A stretch of 64,000 nt of DNA, taken from contig NZ_JABBXD010000005.1 of assembly GCF_014750655.1 (NCBI RefSeq), forward strand, positions 1 to 64,000, read 5' to 3'. The notes under the pieces were generated by a model, which was given only the letters and a program-made list of their open reading frames with translations, searched no databases and was not told where the DNA came from. The stretch is from Salinimonas profundi (lineage in GTDB: Bacteria > Pseudomonadota > Gammaproteobacteria > Enterobacterales > Alteromonadaceae). Position 1 is the first letter of the stretch, and each line of letters starts with the position of its first letter. A program made the position numbers and the translations under genes. Below, in pieces: positions 50,329-59,459 of the stretch.

Positions 50329-51027
50329 ATGATAATTCTTGTGGGTGGTGAAAAAGGAGGTAGCGGTAAGAGTTGTCTGGCTCAGAATATCGCTGTTTAC
50401 CTGCGCACAGAAAAAAGCTCCAGCGTACTGATTGTTGACTGCGACCCCCAACGCACAACATCAGACTGGATCCAGGAACGAAATGCCAGTGAGGGGCTAG
50501 CACCAATCAACTGCGTACAGCTCTATGGCAAAATCCGTAACGATTTACTTAGTCTCAGACAACATTATGATTATGTGGTCATTGATTGTGGTGGTCAGGA
50601 TAATCTGGCTTTACGCTCTTCTATGGCCGTTGCCGACCACATACTCATCCCCTTGCGCCCTAAGCGACGGGATTTAAAAACCGTACCACATATGGAAGAT
50701 CTGCTGGCGACGTGCAAGATGGTAAATCCGAAAATGAATGCCGCGTTTGTGGTTACCCAGTGCCCTTCTCTTCCTTCATTAGCCAGCCGGATTCTGGAAG
50801 CAAAAGAGGTCTGTCGCTCTTTTGAGATCCCGGTCCTCAACTCTGTGACATATAGCCGCAACATCTATGACGATTCTGAAGAATCAGGAAAATCAGTGGT
50901 GGAAAGCGAGCCAACGGGTAAAGCGGCAATCGAAATTCGCAGTATATTTGATGAGCTGGTCGCTCGTAGCAAAGAGGAAAAGGGGCATGGGCCTGTGCAG
51001 TCTCAAACGATCCACGCAGTCAGCTAA
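50329..51027 (+). CDS. ParA/ParF-type partition-like ATPase
   Basis: This 232-residue deviant-Walker ATPase has KGGSGKS (residues 9-15, signature Lys9 and Lys14), DCDPQ with TTSDWIQ, and VIDCGGQDN as the Walker B-like region. The lack of an N-terminal helix-turn-helix and the short length place it with type Ib (ParF) ATPases rather than P1 ParA. It overlaps by 41 bases a small ribbon-helix-helix gene, the usual ParF-ParG arrangement. GAGGA lies eight bases before the ATG. It follows a c-di-GMP riboswitch and precedes a diguanylate cyclase, so a role in positioning or timing something linked to c-di-GMP is more likely than plasmid partition. That last point is inference. Confidence 0.88.
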   Translation: MIILVGGEKGGSGKSCLAQNIAVYLRTEKSSSVLIVDCDPQRTTSDWIQERNASEGLAPINCVQLYGKIRNDLLSLRQHYDYVVIDCGGQDNLALRSSMAVADHILIPLRPKRRDLKTVPHMEDLLATCKMVNPKMNAAFVVTQCPSLPSLASRILEAKEVCRSFEIPVLNSVTYSRNIYDDSEESGKSVVESEPTGKAAIEIRSIFDELVARSKEEKGHGPVQSQTIHAVS

Positions 51028-51328
51028 AGCGCTGGACGTTTCAGTAGAAACGTTTATTGATGGTGCGCAACATTATGCAGCTGGCGAACGCCGGCTGCCA
51101 CTTCCAGCGATACCCGATAGCCTGTCAGGCCCGCCTTTGCTGCTACCTGTGACCGTTTGTTCAGCCAGGCGCCGGGCCACTTTCAGCCTTAATGAAAGCA
51201 CTATTGATAAACTGAGCCAGCTTAGTGAACAAACCGGTGTATCCCGCTCCCGGCTAATAAGAATTTGGGTTGAACGAGCCTGTAAATTTGGCGATATCAT
51301 GGATTTAACTTACGACCCAACCCCTTAA
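50987..51328 (+). CDS. Small ribbon-helix-helix protein, ParG-like partner
   Basis: This 113-residue protein has a basic, probably flexible N-terminus (about 1-60, with a Pro-rich stretch) and a ribbon-helix-helix-like C-terminus (about 63-99, RRATFSLNESTIDKLSQLSE then GVSRSRLIRIWVERA). In ParF-ParG systems the small partner binds DNA and its flexible N-terminus stimulates the ATPase. The layout here is the same, although the tail is longer than in ParG (76 residues in TP228). The start at 50987 has AGGAAA/AGGGG upstream and lies inside the ATPase gene. Family membership is inferred from pattern and context. Confidence 0.7.
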   Translation: MGLCSLKRSTQSAKALDVSVETFIDGAQHYAAGERRLPLPAIPDSLSGPPLLLPVTVCSARRRATFSLNESTIDKLSQLSEQTGVSRSRLIRIWVERACKFGDIMDLTYDPTP

Positions 51329-51362
51329 TCGCAAACTGGTGGCTGGGGCAAGCAATAAGTGA

Positions 51363-51389
51363 TTGAATGAAATATTCAAAGCTTATAAT
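51363..51389 (+). promoter_or_regulatory. Possible internal promoter before the diguanylate cyclase
   Basis: TTGAAT (51363-51368) and a perfect TATAAT (51384-51389) lie in the 102-base gap, but the 15-base spacer is short. TTGAAT also pairs with ATTCAA (51374-51379) as a dyad. The GGDEF gene could thus be expressed apart from the riboswitch. Confidence 0.35.
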
Positions 51390-51430
51390 ATGAGCTGGAG
51401 CCTGCCATACACCTAAAACTTTAAGGCCGG

Positions 51431-53569
51431 ATGAACGCGACTCGCTGTATCCTAGTCAGTATTTGCCTGACACTTACTCAGGTAAACCAAGCAACTGCAA
51501 TGTTACCTTTAACGTGTAGCAGTAGCGAGTGCGGCCAGATAGATCCTGTTATATCTCAATTCCAAAGCGGTAAGCCCCTTGAAGCAAGTACTCAGCTAGA
51601 CGGACTGATTGATGCGTTTACCGGCGACGCGCATACCGAAGCGCTGGCAGCCGCTTACTTTTACAAAGGTCGCTTTTCACGCTTACAAAGTGCTTACGAT
51701 GAATCTCTGATCGCTTTTGAGCGGTCGCTTGAACTGTTCAGTACGCTGGAAAACCCGGCACCCAAGGCGTCGGTCTATTCTGAGCTAGCCCGCTTGCACC
51801 GGGCGCGTTGTGAATTTTCAGATGCTCTGGAGTATGCTTATCTGGCCCTGAATACCTATCAGATATTAGAGGATGCATCCGGCCAGGCGGAACAGAAAGT
51901 TATTGTCAGTGGCATTCTGATTAGCCAGGGCCGCTTTGAACCCGCCCTGGCTCTGCTTCAGCACGTGTTGAAAGAAGAGCCCGTCAGTCAGGAACCTGCT
52001 GTCGTTGGCAGAGCGCTGTATTATGTTGGCACCGCTTACATGCAGCTTGAGCAATACCAGATGGCGCGTCAGTATTTAAAAGATGCAGTAGAAACACTTA
52101 AGCAACTCCCTAACTCATTTTTTCTTGGCGAAGCATACATCAGCAAAGGTAAATTGATGCTCAGGCAGGCAAACTATGCTGAAGCTAAAGGCTGGTTTGC
52201 TAATGCCCTTAGCGTGTTTGCCGGCATGAATGCATCGGCAGAAATGCACCTTACCCATAGCCTGATTGGACTTGCAGCAGTCAGGGAAGGCAATGTCAGC
52301 GATGGTATGAAAGCCATATCGCAAGCCATGGATTTTGCACTGCAACGGGACATTGTCCCCCTCCAGCTTGAACTCCATCTGGTTCATGCGCAGGCAATGC
52401 GAATGACTGATGCGCATGAAGAGGCGCTGATGCATATAAGGCAAGGTCAGGAGCTTGCACAAAAATATGGCCAGATAGGGATGCAGGCCGAGTTTTTGCG
52501 GGAAAAAGCGGACCTACTTTTTCAAATGAAAAACTATCGGTGGGCCTATCAGGCGCAAGAAAAAAGTCAAAAGCTGAGCACATCTCTGGTAGACGAACTT
52601 CGTATACAGCCACTGTTGCAGCAAAGTGCACAATTACAGGTAGAGCGCCAGGCCGAATCCATTGATACGTTAAAGCGTGACAAAGCCATAGAGCTTGCCC
52701 GTGCAGAGCAGCGTAATCTTCGCAATATGCTGATTCTCGGCTCGCTGGTTTCGCTGCTGATGTTCCTTTTTCTGCTCTATAGCCGGTATAACCACCGCAG
52801 ACAGAATTTGCTGCTAAAACGGGAAGTAAAAGCGCGCACCGCCGAGCTTGAGCAAAAAAACAAGCAACTTAAAGACGCCTATAAAACGCTGGAAGACGCC
52901 AGTCTGCGCGATCCGCTGACCGGTCTGTACAACCGTTATTATCTTAAATCGCGCCTGCCGGGTGAGTTGAAGCGTGCGCAGTTTGCTTACACTGCGACTC
53001 ATGCCGAGGCTGATGAGGGACAGTCAGATTTGCTCTGTTTCCTCATCGATATTGATTACTTCAAGGCGATAAATGATGAACACGGTCATTTAAGTGGTGA
53101 TCGCTTCCTGGTGCAATTCACCCGTATTATCAGTGATGTGTTTCGCGATACAGATCTACAAATTCGCTGGGGCGGCGAAGAGTTTTTAATTATTTGTCGT
53201 CAGTCTTGCCGGACAAAAATGGCAGCATTAATTGAGCGATTCCGGCAGGCTGTAAAATCGCATATTTTTGAACTTGAGGATGGGGCCCGAATATCTGCAA
53301 CCTGCAGTATCGGCTTTTGCGCCTTTCCACTGGATATCCAACAACCCTTCAAAATGCAGTGGGAACAGGCTTTCTCGATTATGGATGATTGCCTATATGC
53401 GGCCAAGCTCTCAGGCCGTGATTGCTGGGTAGGACTGTTGGAAGCCACCATCAGCGACAAACCAATTTCGGCGCCTGCTAATCCGCTGGCGGGACGCTAT
53501 AAATTATCGTCAGTGAATATTGCTACATCATTAAACAACACGGCTTCCATCACCTGGCCTTATGAATAA
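51431..53569 (+). CDS. TPR-containing membrane diguanylate cyclase
   Basis: This 712-residue protein has a signal-like N-terminus (residues 1-22), a periplasmic array of about nine TPR-like helical repeats (about 60-395), a membrane segment (MLILGSLVSLLMFLFLLY, about 433-452), a short coiled coil (about 460-490) and a C-terminal GGDEF domain. The active motif is GGEEF (581-585), with the inhibitory I-site RDTD intact at 572-575, so it should make c-di-GMP and be feedback limited. No EAL domain is present. It lies 102 bases after the RHH gene, on the same strand and downstream of a c-di-GMP riboswitch. The periplasmic TPRs suggest sensing of a protein or peptide signal. Confidence 0.92.
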   Translation: MNATRCILVSICLTLTQVNQATAMLPLTCSSSECGQIDPVISQFQSGKPLEASTQLDGLIDAFTGDAHTEALAAAYFYKGRFSRLQSAYDESLIAFERSLELFSTLENPAPKASVYSELARLHRARCEFSDALEYAYLALNTYQILEDASGQAEQKVIVSGILISQGRFEPALALLQHVLKEEPVSQEPAVVGRALYYVGTAYMQLEQYQMARQYLKDAVETLKQLPNSFFLGEAYISKGKLMLRQANYAEAKGWFANALSVFAGMNASAEMHLTHSLIGLAAVREGNVSDGMKAISQAMDFALQRDIVPLQLELHLVHAQAMRMTDAHEEALMHIRQGQELAQKYGQIGMQAEFLREKADLLFQMKNYRWAYQAQEKSQKLSTSLVDELRIQPLLQQSAQLQVERQAESIDTLKRDKAIELARAEQRNLRNMLILGSLVSLLMFLFLLYSRYNHRRQNLLLKREVKARTAELEQKNKQLKDAYKTLEDASLRDPLTGLYNRYYLKSRLPGELKRAQFAYTATHAEADEGQSDLLCFLIDIDYFKAINDEHGHLSGDRFLVQFTRIISDVFRDTDLQIRWGGEEFLIICRQSCRTKMAALIERFRQAVKSHIFELEDGARISATCSIGFCAFPLDIQQPFKMQWEQAFSIMDDCLYAAKLSGRDCWVGLLEATISDKPISAPANPLAGRYKLSSVNIATSLNNTASITWPYE

Positions 53570-53590
53570 AAAACCCCGCATAAAGCGGGG
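53566..53590 (-). terminator. Terminator after prsR, overlapping the cyclase stop codon
   Basis: CCCCGC/GCGGGG with loop ATAAA (53574-53590). On the minus strand it is followed by seven T residues (53567-53573). It serves prsR. There is no T-tract for the plus strand, so it may work less well for the cyclase gene, whose TAA lies in the same A-tract. Confidence 0.8.
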
Positions 53591-53610
53591 GGATTCCGTA
53601 AGTTTTTTGC

Positions 53611-54972
53611 TCAGGCGCCGGTTTTCACATCTTCAAGATGGTACTTATCAATCAGTGAATAAAGCGTGGGTCGGGTCACACCCAGTAGCTCAGCCGTTTT
53701 TGACATATTTTTATCTGCCGTCTGATAAGCACGACGAATCGCCCTGCTCTCAGCCAATTCCCGCACTTCGCGCAGGTTAAGGGTTTCTGGCTCCGCGCCC
53801 TGTGCCGGCTCCATTAACCCAAGATCTTCTGCATGCACTAAACTGCCCTCTGCCATAATCACAGCAGATTTAAGCTTGTTTTGCAGCTCGCGAATATTGC
53901 CCGGCCAGCGATGCGCCAGCATGGCATTAATCGCACCATCGCTGAAGCTTTTCGCCTTGGCGTTAAACTCTTCGCGATATTGATTTAAAAAGGTTCGGGC
54001 CAGAAGAATGATATCCTGATCGCGCTCTCTAAGTGGTGGGATCATGATAGGAATTTCGCCGATTCGATAATACAAATCTTCCCGGAAGCTTTCTTCTGCC
54101 ACCATATTTTGCAGGTCACGGTGGGTTGCGCATATGACACGAATATCAACCGGAATTTCGCTGCGTCCGCCCACACGTTCAATGACCCGTTCCTGAAGAA
54201 AACGCAGCATCTTAGCCTGCAGGCCCAGTGGCATGTCGCCGATTTCATCAAGGAACAATGTGCCGCCTTGCGCAGTTTCTATTTTACCCAGCGTGGTTTT
54301 GTTCGCGCCGGTAAACGCGCCCTTTTCGTATCCGAAAAGTTCACTTTCCAGCAGGTTTTCGGGAATAGATGCACAGTTGATTGCCACAAATGGCTTATCC
54401 TTTCTCGGGCTGTGATCATGGATACTTCTGGCAAATACCTCTTTACCTGTACCACTTTCCCCTTGCAGTAAGGTACTGATGTCCGTATTGGCGATTTTTT
54501 CAGCGCGTCTGACTACAGCCTGAATCGCTTCACTGTTGCCGATGATTTTGCCCATCCCCGGACGCGCTTTCGCCAGAATCCGGTTTTCATCTTCAAGTTT
54601 GGCCAGATTTTGTGCGCGGTGCACCAGAAGCTTAATAGTATCTGAATCGATAGGTTTCTGATAAAAGTCGTAAGCGCCCAGCTCAATGGCTTTTAACGCG
54701 TTCTCTTTATCGTTATTTCCTGTTACCACAATGACTTTGGTGCGAGGTGCAAGTGCAATAATTTCCTCGAGTGTCTTAAGCCCTTCCGAGGCATTGGCCG
54801 GATCGGGTGGCAGACCCAAATCCAACGTGACTACCTTGGGCTCGTGGCGACGTAACTGCGCGATAGCAGAGCTGCGATCATCGGCAAACACTACATTGTA
54901 ATCTGTGAAACTCCATTTGAGTTGTTTCTGGATCCCAAGATCATCATCTACAACCAGTATCGTATCCGTCAT
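53611..54972 (-). CDS. prsR: PEP-CTERM-box response regulator PrsR (sigma-54 activator)
   Basis: This 453-residue NtrC-type regulator has a receiver domain (phospho-acceptor Asp51, DLGLPP), an AAA+ domain with Walker A GESGTGKE and the sigma-54 contact GAFTGA, and a C-terminal Fis-type helix-turn-helix ([21 protein letters not shown]). The receiver-AAA order and the [25 protein letters not shown] segment match PrsR. The ATG at 54972 has AAGG at a usable distance. Another ATG two codons earlier is too close to that site. PrsR with sigma-54 turns on exopolysaccharide and PEP-CTERM protein genes, none of which are in this window. Confidence 0.88.
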   Translation of the reverse strand: MTDTILVVDDDLGIQKQLKWSFTDYNVVFADDRSSAIAQLRRHEPKVVTLDLGLPPDPANASEGLKTLEEIIALAPRTKVIVVTGNNDKENALKAIELGAYDFYQKPIDSDTIKLLVHRAQNLAKLEDENRILAKARPGMGKIIGNSEAIQAVVRRAEKIANTDISTLLQGESGTGKEVFARSIHDHSPRKDKPFVAINCASIPENLLESELFGYEKGAFTGANKTTLGKIETAQGGTLFLDEIGDMPLGLQAKMLRFLQERVIERVGGRSEIPVDIRVICATHRDLQNMVAEESFREDLYYRIGEIPIMIPPLRERDQDIILLARTFLNQYREEFNAKAKSFSDGAINAMLAHRWPGNIRELQNKLKSAVIMAEGSLVHAEDLGLMEPAQGAEPETLNLREVRELAESRAIRRAYQTADKNMSKTAELLGVTRPTLYSLIDKYHLEDVKTGA

Positions 54973-55006
54973 TGACATACCTTATATTTTTTATTCGTTA
55001 TCCGGG

Positions 55007-57031
55007 CTAATCCAGTGGAAATTCCAGCGTGAACCAGCTTCCTTTCCCTACCTCGCTTTCCACTGTCAGACGACCTCCCAGAGAAGCCATATACTGCTTG
55101 GCGTCGTAAGCGCCAATCCCCATCCCTGCGTTACCTTTCGTAGTATCAAAAGGCTTAAATAAACGTTCTGCGATAAATTGCTCATCCATGCCACATCCTG
55201 TATCTGTGATCTTCACAAGTTGCTTGTGTTCACTGTGATCGACACACAAACAGACTGTTACCCTACCAGCATCATCCGTGGCCTGTTGGGCGTTACTAAT
55301 CAGATGATAAATGACATTGGCGAATTTGTCCGCATCGACAACAACCTGGAATTCTTCGTCTACAGTTAATTGCGGCAAAGGCTTTAGCGATTGGCAGCGA
55401 GCATCGATAACCTGCGCGATGATGATGGATAATGTCTGCGCTGAATCCAGGCCCTTTTCATCCACTTTCTTTTCATTAAGCTCACGCAGCATCTTGTCCA
55501 TTCTGGCCTTGGTGTAATGCAATGTCTCGAACGTATCATCAATAAACTCAGGGTTATTCTTATGCTGTTCTGCATTACAAAGAATCAGATCGATTTGTGC
55601 CATCACGTTTTTCAAATCGTGTAATACAAACGCCGACATCCGGCTAAACGCTGCAAATTGCGCATTTTCTGCCACCGCTTTGGCGGCTTCGCTGTGCAGG
55701 ATATACGTGGTTACCTGCTCACTGACAGCATGCAGATAATCTCTGACTTCCCAGTTCAGGTTCACTTTTTCATCGGTTGAGCTGAGCAGTGCAAAGCCCC
55801 AGATTTTTTCCTGTTCAAAAAAGGGGACTACCAGGTGAAAGTGACTGTTTGCAACCACGCTTCTGTCAAGATGAAGCCCTTCGTAATTAAACGGGTTGAC
55901 CTGATACTCCTGAAGATCCACCAGCCAGTTAGTGGTGGCGCAAAACGGCACAAGATGTCTGAGTATGACTTTATCATCATCGCTCAACACAGCATGTCCG
56001 CGGCGGGCCACTTCTTCTACATTGCTGCCCGCCACCTTGACCAGCACCCCGTTTTCATAATTTACCGCCTCGCATGTGCCTATCAGTGCGTTGTTGTACA
56101 CATCATTAATGCTGTCGGTCTGAGAAGTCAGCGCCTTGGTCAGCTTGACCCACTCCACACGGTAATCAAACTGATTGGCAAAAAAGTGTTTGGCAATAAA
56201 GACCTTGGCTCTGTTGCGCAGGCTGTTGGACATGATCACTGCGCCCAACATGGTCAGCGATAATGCAAAGAAAAGTATCTGAATGGTCGCGCCCCAGCTG
56301 CCACCAAAATAGTTCACCGCATACCCTGCCAGCGCGACCACGGAGAGAAATACACCGGCCACTACCAACATTGAGCTGTGTAATACCACCTGCCTGGAGA
56401 TAAAAATATCGACTCCCCAGTGCTTAATACGCCGGATTGCCACCACTAAAAGCGGCAACAACATCAGATAAACATATCCTCGTGCGGCGATATATCCCAG
56501 CCCCACCTGATTAACCATCGTTGCATTCATGTAAGTAAAAAACTCGAATAAATGAATCGCCCCGAGATAGATAACCAGCGGTTTATATGCCCAACGGTCC
56601 TTGCCGGCCTGACGGTACAGTACTTCAAGCAGCACCAGCACTTCCAGCGACAGGATTGTCATTAGCAGAAAATGCGTAGAAGCGGCCACTGGGAGGATTT
56701 GGGGGAGGACCAGCGTAAGGATCGGCGGCGTCAATATTACCGCCGTGACAGGGCGACTGAGCACCCGCCACAGACTCACAAAGTCTTCGCGCAAGCAACT
56801 GGCAAGAAAGAGTAACCATACCAGCATTTTAAAGGTGTCTGCGTTAAGCAGACGCGGCATGCTGATAGGACCAAATAATACGGTTACAAAGCTCAGTGAC
56901 CAGGCAAAAGTAACCATAGAGGCCAGCATCAGAAGATACTTGGCTAACCCTGATTTACGAACCGTAAATAACAACAACAGAAGCGTCAGGTAACCTAACG
57001 CATTCATGCCATAGCCGATATCCGCAATCAT
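55007..57031 (-). CDS. prsK: PEP-CTERM-system histidine kinase PrsK
   Basis: This 674-residue sensor kinase has about eight N-terminal membrane helices (residues 8-270), a GAF-like domain (about 310-440), a phospho-acceptor H-box (FVLHDLKNVMAQIDLIL) and an ATPase domain with ISNAQQATDDAG (N-box), TDTGCGMDEQFI and GNAGMGIGAYDAKQY. The HDLKN box and domain order are characteristic of PrsK. It lies 34 bases upstream of its partner prsR and 37 bases after a ketoacyl synthase III gene on the same strand. Confidence 0.9.
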   Translation of the reverse strand: MIADIGYGMNALGYLTLLLLLFTVRKSGLAKYLLMLASMVTFAWSLSFVTVLFGPISMPRLLNADTFKMLVWLLFLASCLREDFVSLWRVLSRPVTAVILTPPILTLVLPQILPVAASTHFLLMTILSLEVLVLLEVLYRQAGKDRWAYKPLVIYLGAIHLFEFFTYMNATMVNQVGLGYIAARGYVYLMLLPLLVVAIRRIKHWGVDIFISRQVVLHSSMLVVAGVFLSVVALAGYAVNYFGGSWGATIQILFFALSLTMLGAVIMSNSLRNRAKVFIAKHFFANQFDYRVEWVKLTKALTSQTDSINDVYNNALIGTCEAVNYENGVLVKVAGSNVEEVARRGHAVLSDDDKVILRHLVPFCATTNWLVDLQEYQVNPFNYEGLHLDRSVVANSHFHLVVPFFEQEKIWGFALLSSTDEKVNLNWEVRDYLHAVSEQVTTYILHSEAAKAVAENAQFAAFSRMSAFVLHDLKNVMAQIDLILCNAEQHKNNPEFIDDTFETLHYTKARMDKMLRELNEKKVDEKGLDSAQTLSIIIAQVIDARCQSLKPLPQLTVDEEFQVVVDADKFANVIYHLISNAQQATDDAGRVTVCLCVDHSEHKQLVKITDTGCGMDEQFIAERLFKPFDTTKGNAGMGIGAYDAKQYMASLGGRLTVESEVGKGSWFTLEFPLD

Positions 57032-57068
57032 CTACATCCCTATTATTAGTGTACCAGGCTAAGGTAAT

Positions 57069-58193
57069 TTATCGCTTTTTCAGTACCAGGCTGCCGATAG
57101 AGTAACCCGCTCCAAATGAACACAGCACACCGTAGTCGCCGGATTTAAGATCTTTGTGATGTAACCCGAATGCGATGACTGAGCCCGCTGAAGCGGTATT
57201 AGCATACTCATCAAGTACGATAGGGGCTTCTTCGGCTGATGCTTCACGGCCCAATAGCCGCTTGCATATCAGTGTATTCATATTGATATTTGCCTGATGC
57301 AGCCACCAGCGCTGAACGTTTGCAGGCGTCAGCTCATGCTTTGCCAGATGCTGCTCTATGTGTTCAGCTGCCAACGGGCAAACCTCTTTAAATACTTTGC
57401 GTCCCGCCTGATGAAACAATTTATCCGGTCCGTAGGGATCCACATCGTTAGCACGAGACATATAGCCGAAATTCGAACGGATATTGCTTGAGTACTTCGT
57501 CAGTGCCTTTGTGCTGAGCACCTCATACACATGCTCCGCTGAGGCGGTTTCTGCACTTTCCAGCACAGTAGCAGTGGCAACATCGCCAAAAATAAAGTGA
57601 CTGTCCCGGTCAGTATAATTGATCTGTGGGGAGACCAGTTCCGGATTGATAACCAGTACACAGCGGGCATTGCCCGACGCAATCATTTCATAAGCCCGGT
57701 GCATGCCGAATGTCGCTGCTGAACATGCCACGAGCATATCAAAACCGAATCCATCGATCCCCAGTTCCTGCTGTACCTCGATGGCAATCGCCGGGTAGGC
57801 CCGCTGCGTGTATGCACAGGAAACAATAACAGCATCAACATCTGAAGCAGACTTATTAGCTTCAGCCAGTGCCTTTTTGGCCGCCGCTACCGCTATTTGT
57901 GCCTGATCACTTAAGGTGTTCTCGTCACGTTCAGGAATGTTCGGGCGCATTCTGTCGATATCAAGAGCGCCGTCTTTCTGGTAGATATAGCGTTGCTTTA
58001 TACCCGAGGCCTTTTCAATAAACTCTGCGCTGGAAAGTGGCTTTGCAGTAAGCTCGCCATTTTCGATTTGTGCCTTGTGCACTTCGTTATACGAATTTGC
58101 CCAGGTATTATAACTATTTACCAGCTCTTCGTTGGTGATGGTAAATTCCGGATTCCAGACCCCCACCCCACTTACAACAATTTGTTCTGCCAT
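57069..58193 (-). CDS. Beta-ketoacyl-ACP synthase III, PA3286-like
   Basis: This 374-residue thiolase-fold enzyme has the FabH-type triad Cys157 (VACSAATF), His299 (WLHQANINMN) and Asn332 (YANTASAGS). It is longer than canonical FabH (about 317 residues). Segments such as AYPAIAIEVQ, DRDSHFIFGDVATA and FGAGYSIGSLVLKKR match my memory of Pseudomonas PA3286, which diverts beta-oxidation-derived octanoyl-CoA into fatty acid synthesis. It therefore probably makes a 3-ketoacyl-ACP from a medium-chain acyl-CoA. It is the first gene of a tight run with prsK and prsR. The 58194-58592 gap upstream shows no gene, only a TGACA/TGTCA dyad at 58355-58368. Confidence 0.85.
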   Translation of the reverse strand: MAEQIVVSGVGVWNPEFTITNEELVNSYNTWANSYNEVHKAQIENGELTAKPLSSAEFIEKASGIKQRYIYQKDGALDIDRMRPNIPERDENTLSDQAQIAVAAAKKALAEANKSASDVDAVIVSCAYTQRAYPAIAIEVQQELGIDGFGFDMLVACSAATFGMHRAYEMIASGNARCVLVINPELVSPQINYTDRDSHFIFGDVATATVLESAETASAEHVYEVLSTKALTKYSSNIRSNFGYMSRANDVDPYGPDKLFHQAGRKVFKEVCPLAAEHIEQHLAKHELTPANVQRWWLHQANINMNTLICKRLLGREASAEEAPIVLDEYANTASAGSVIAFGLHHKDLKSGDYGVLCSFGAGYSIGSLVLKKR

Positions 58194-58592
58194 TTCGCTC
58201 TCTTATGCTGTTGATGGCTCAGCTTTTTGCGCACAGAAAAAGTCACGAATACGAATGCTATCCGGACCCCAGCCTCTGTTTTAAACGCATTAATACAATT
58301 GCGAGGCTGCGCTGATAACGCTGATGCCAGTTATGGCTCTAGCTTAGCGCGTTGTGACAAAAATGTCATGAGACAAAGTATTCATAGGTATCGATGCATA
58401 AATCTTGCTAGCAGATGAGCGCCTTTTTCAGCGATTGTTTGTCAGCAGAAGTAAACTGTGTGTCACCGCCAGACATATAAGCTTGCAGGAATAGACAATG
58501 TTATCTGTGATTAAGACTGGTGTCAGTGCACACCTCACAGTAAACTCGTCTTAAAACACATTGAAAAACCTAACAAAATTGAGGAAACATCT

Positions 58593-59393
58593 ATGTCAGG
58601 ACGGGTAAAGTCGATACTGGTTGCCGCACTAACTCTGGCTGTCGTGGCGTGTGCTACATCGCCTACAGGACGTAATCAGGTTTTACTGTTTTCTTCTGAC
58701 CAGCTCGCGCAAATGGGAGAACAGGCATTTACAGATATGAAGCAAAAGCAAAATGTTTCCCGTCAGCCGGTGAAAAACCAATATGTGGAATGTATTGCTG
58801 ACAGTCTGACGCCCTTCGTACCAAAGTCTGTTTACGATGGTCAGTGGGAGGTCGTTGTCTTTGATGAAGATCAGGTGAATGCCTTTGCGCTGCCAGGCGG
58901 TAAGATTGGCGTTTATACCGGACTAATGGAGGTTGCTCAGAACCAGGACCAGTTAGCCGCGGTGATTGGCCACGAAATAGGTCATGTTATTGCCGAGCAC
59001 CGTAATGAGCGCATGTCGCAAGGTGCACTTATCAATGTGGGTACGCAAGCCGTAGGCCAGATTCTGGCTGCCAACGAAGTACCACAGACCGGGCCGATAA
59101 TGGCTGCGATCGGACTGGGTGTGCAGGTTGGCGTGCAATTGCCTTACAGTCGCGCTCATGAATCAGAAGCAGATTTAATAGGTTTGCAGTTAATGGCCGA
59201 AGCGGGTTTTAACCCACGTCAGTCAGTTGAATTATGGAAGAATATGGAAGCTGCCAGTGGAGGACAACGTCCGCCCGAACTGATGTCTACCCACCCTGCG
59301 CCACAGACCCGTATTGAGAACCTGCAGGCAAACATGTCGCAAGCGCTTAATGTGTATGAACAAACCGGCAAGCGTCCCAACTGCCGTCGATAA
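58593..59393 (+). CDS. M48-family zinc metalloprotease lipoprotein, LoiP-like
   Basis: This 266-residue protein has a lipoprotein signal (VKSILVAALTLAVVAC, Cys20), a gluzincin HEIGH motif (127-131) and the third zinc ligand in SRAHESEADLIG. LPGGKIGVYTGLM is the family strand motif. Related proteins (YggG/LoiP, and BepA without the lipobox) act in outer-membrane quality control under osmotic stress. It lies convergent with an mscS gene, and the two may share osmotic relevance by chance only. GAGGAAA precedes the ATG. Confidence 0.9.
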   Translation: MSGRVKSILVAALTLAVVACATSPTGRNQVLLFSSDQLAQMGEQAFTDMKQKQNVSRQPVKNQYVECIADSLTPFVPKSVYDGQWEVVVFDEDQVNAFALPGGKIGVYTGLMEVAQNQDQLAAVIGHEIGHVIAEHRNERMSQGALINVGTQAVGQILAANEVPQTGPIMAAIGLGVQVGVQLPYSRAHESEADLIGLQLMAEAGFNPRQSVELWKNMEAASGGQRPPELMSTHPAPQTRIENLQANMSQALNVYEQTGKRPNCRR

Positions 59394-59413
59394 CCATAGC
59401 GGTATGAACGGCA

Positions 59414-59448
59414 TAAAAAAACACCGCAATGTTGCGGTGTTTTTTTTA
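59414..59448. terminator. Bidirectional terminator between M48 protease and mscS genes
   Basis: ACACCGC/GCGGTGT stem (59421-59440) between an A-run and an eight-T run, suited to the two converging genes. Confidence 0.9.
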
Positions 59449-59459
59449 GATGAAGATAA

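Noticed and set aside
50329..51328. Plasmid or integrated-plasmid partition locus
   Set aside because: No replication gene, no partition-site iterons and no mobility genes nearby; the riboswitch and GGDEF context point to a chromosomal role.
58355..58368. CRP site upstream of the M48 protease
   Set aside because: TGACAAAAATGTCA is a neat dyad, but the second half does not match TCACA and it lies over 200 bases from the gene.
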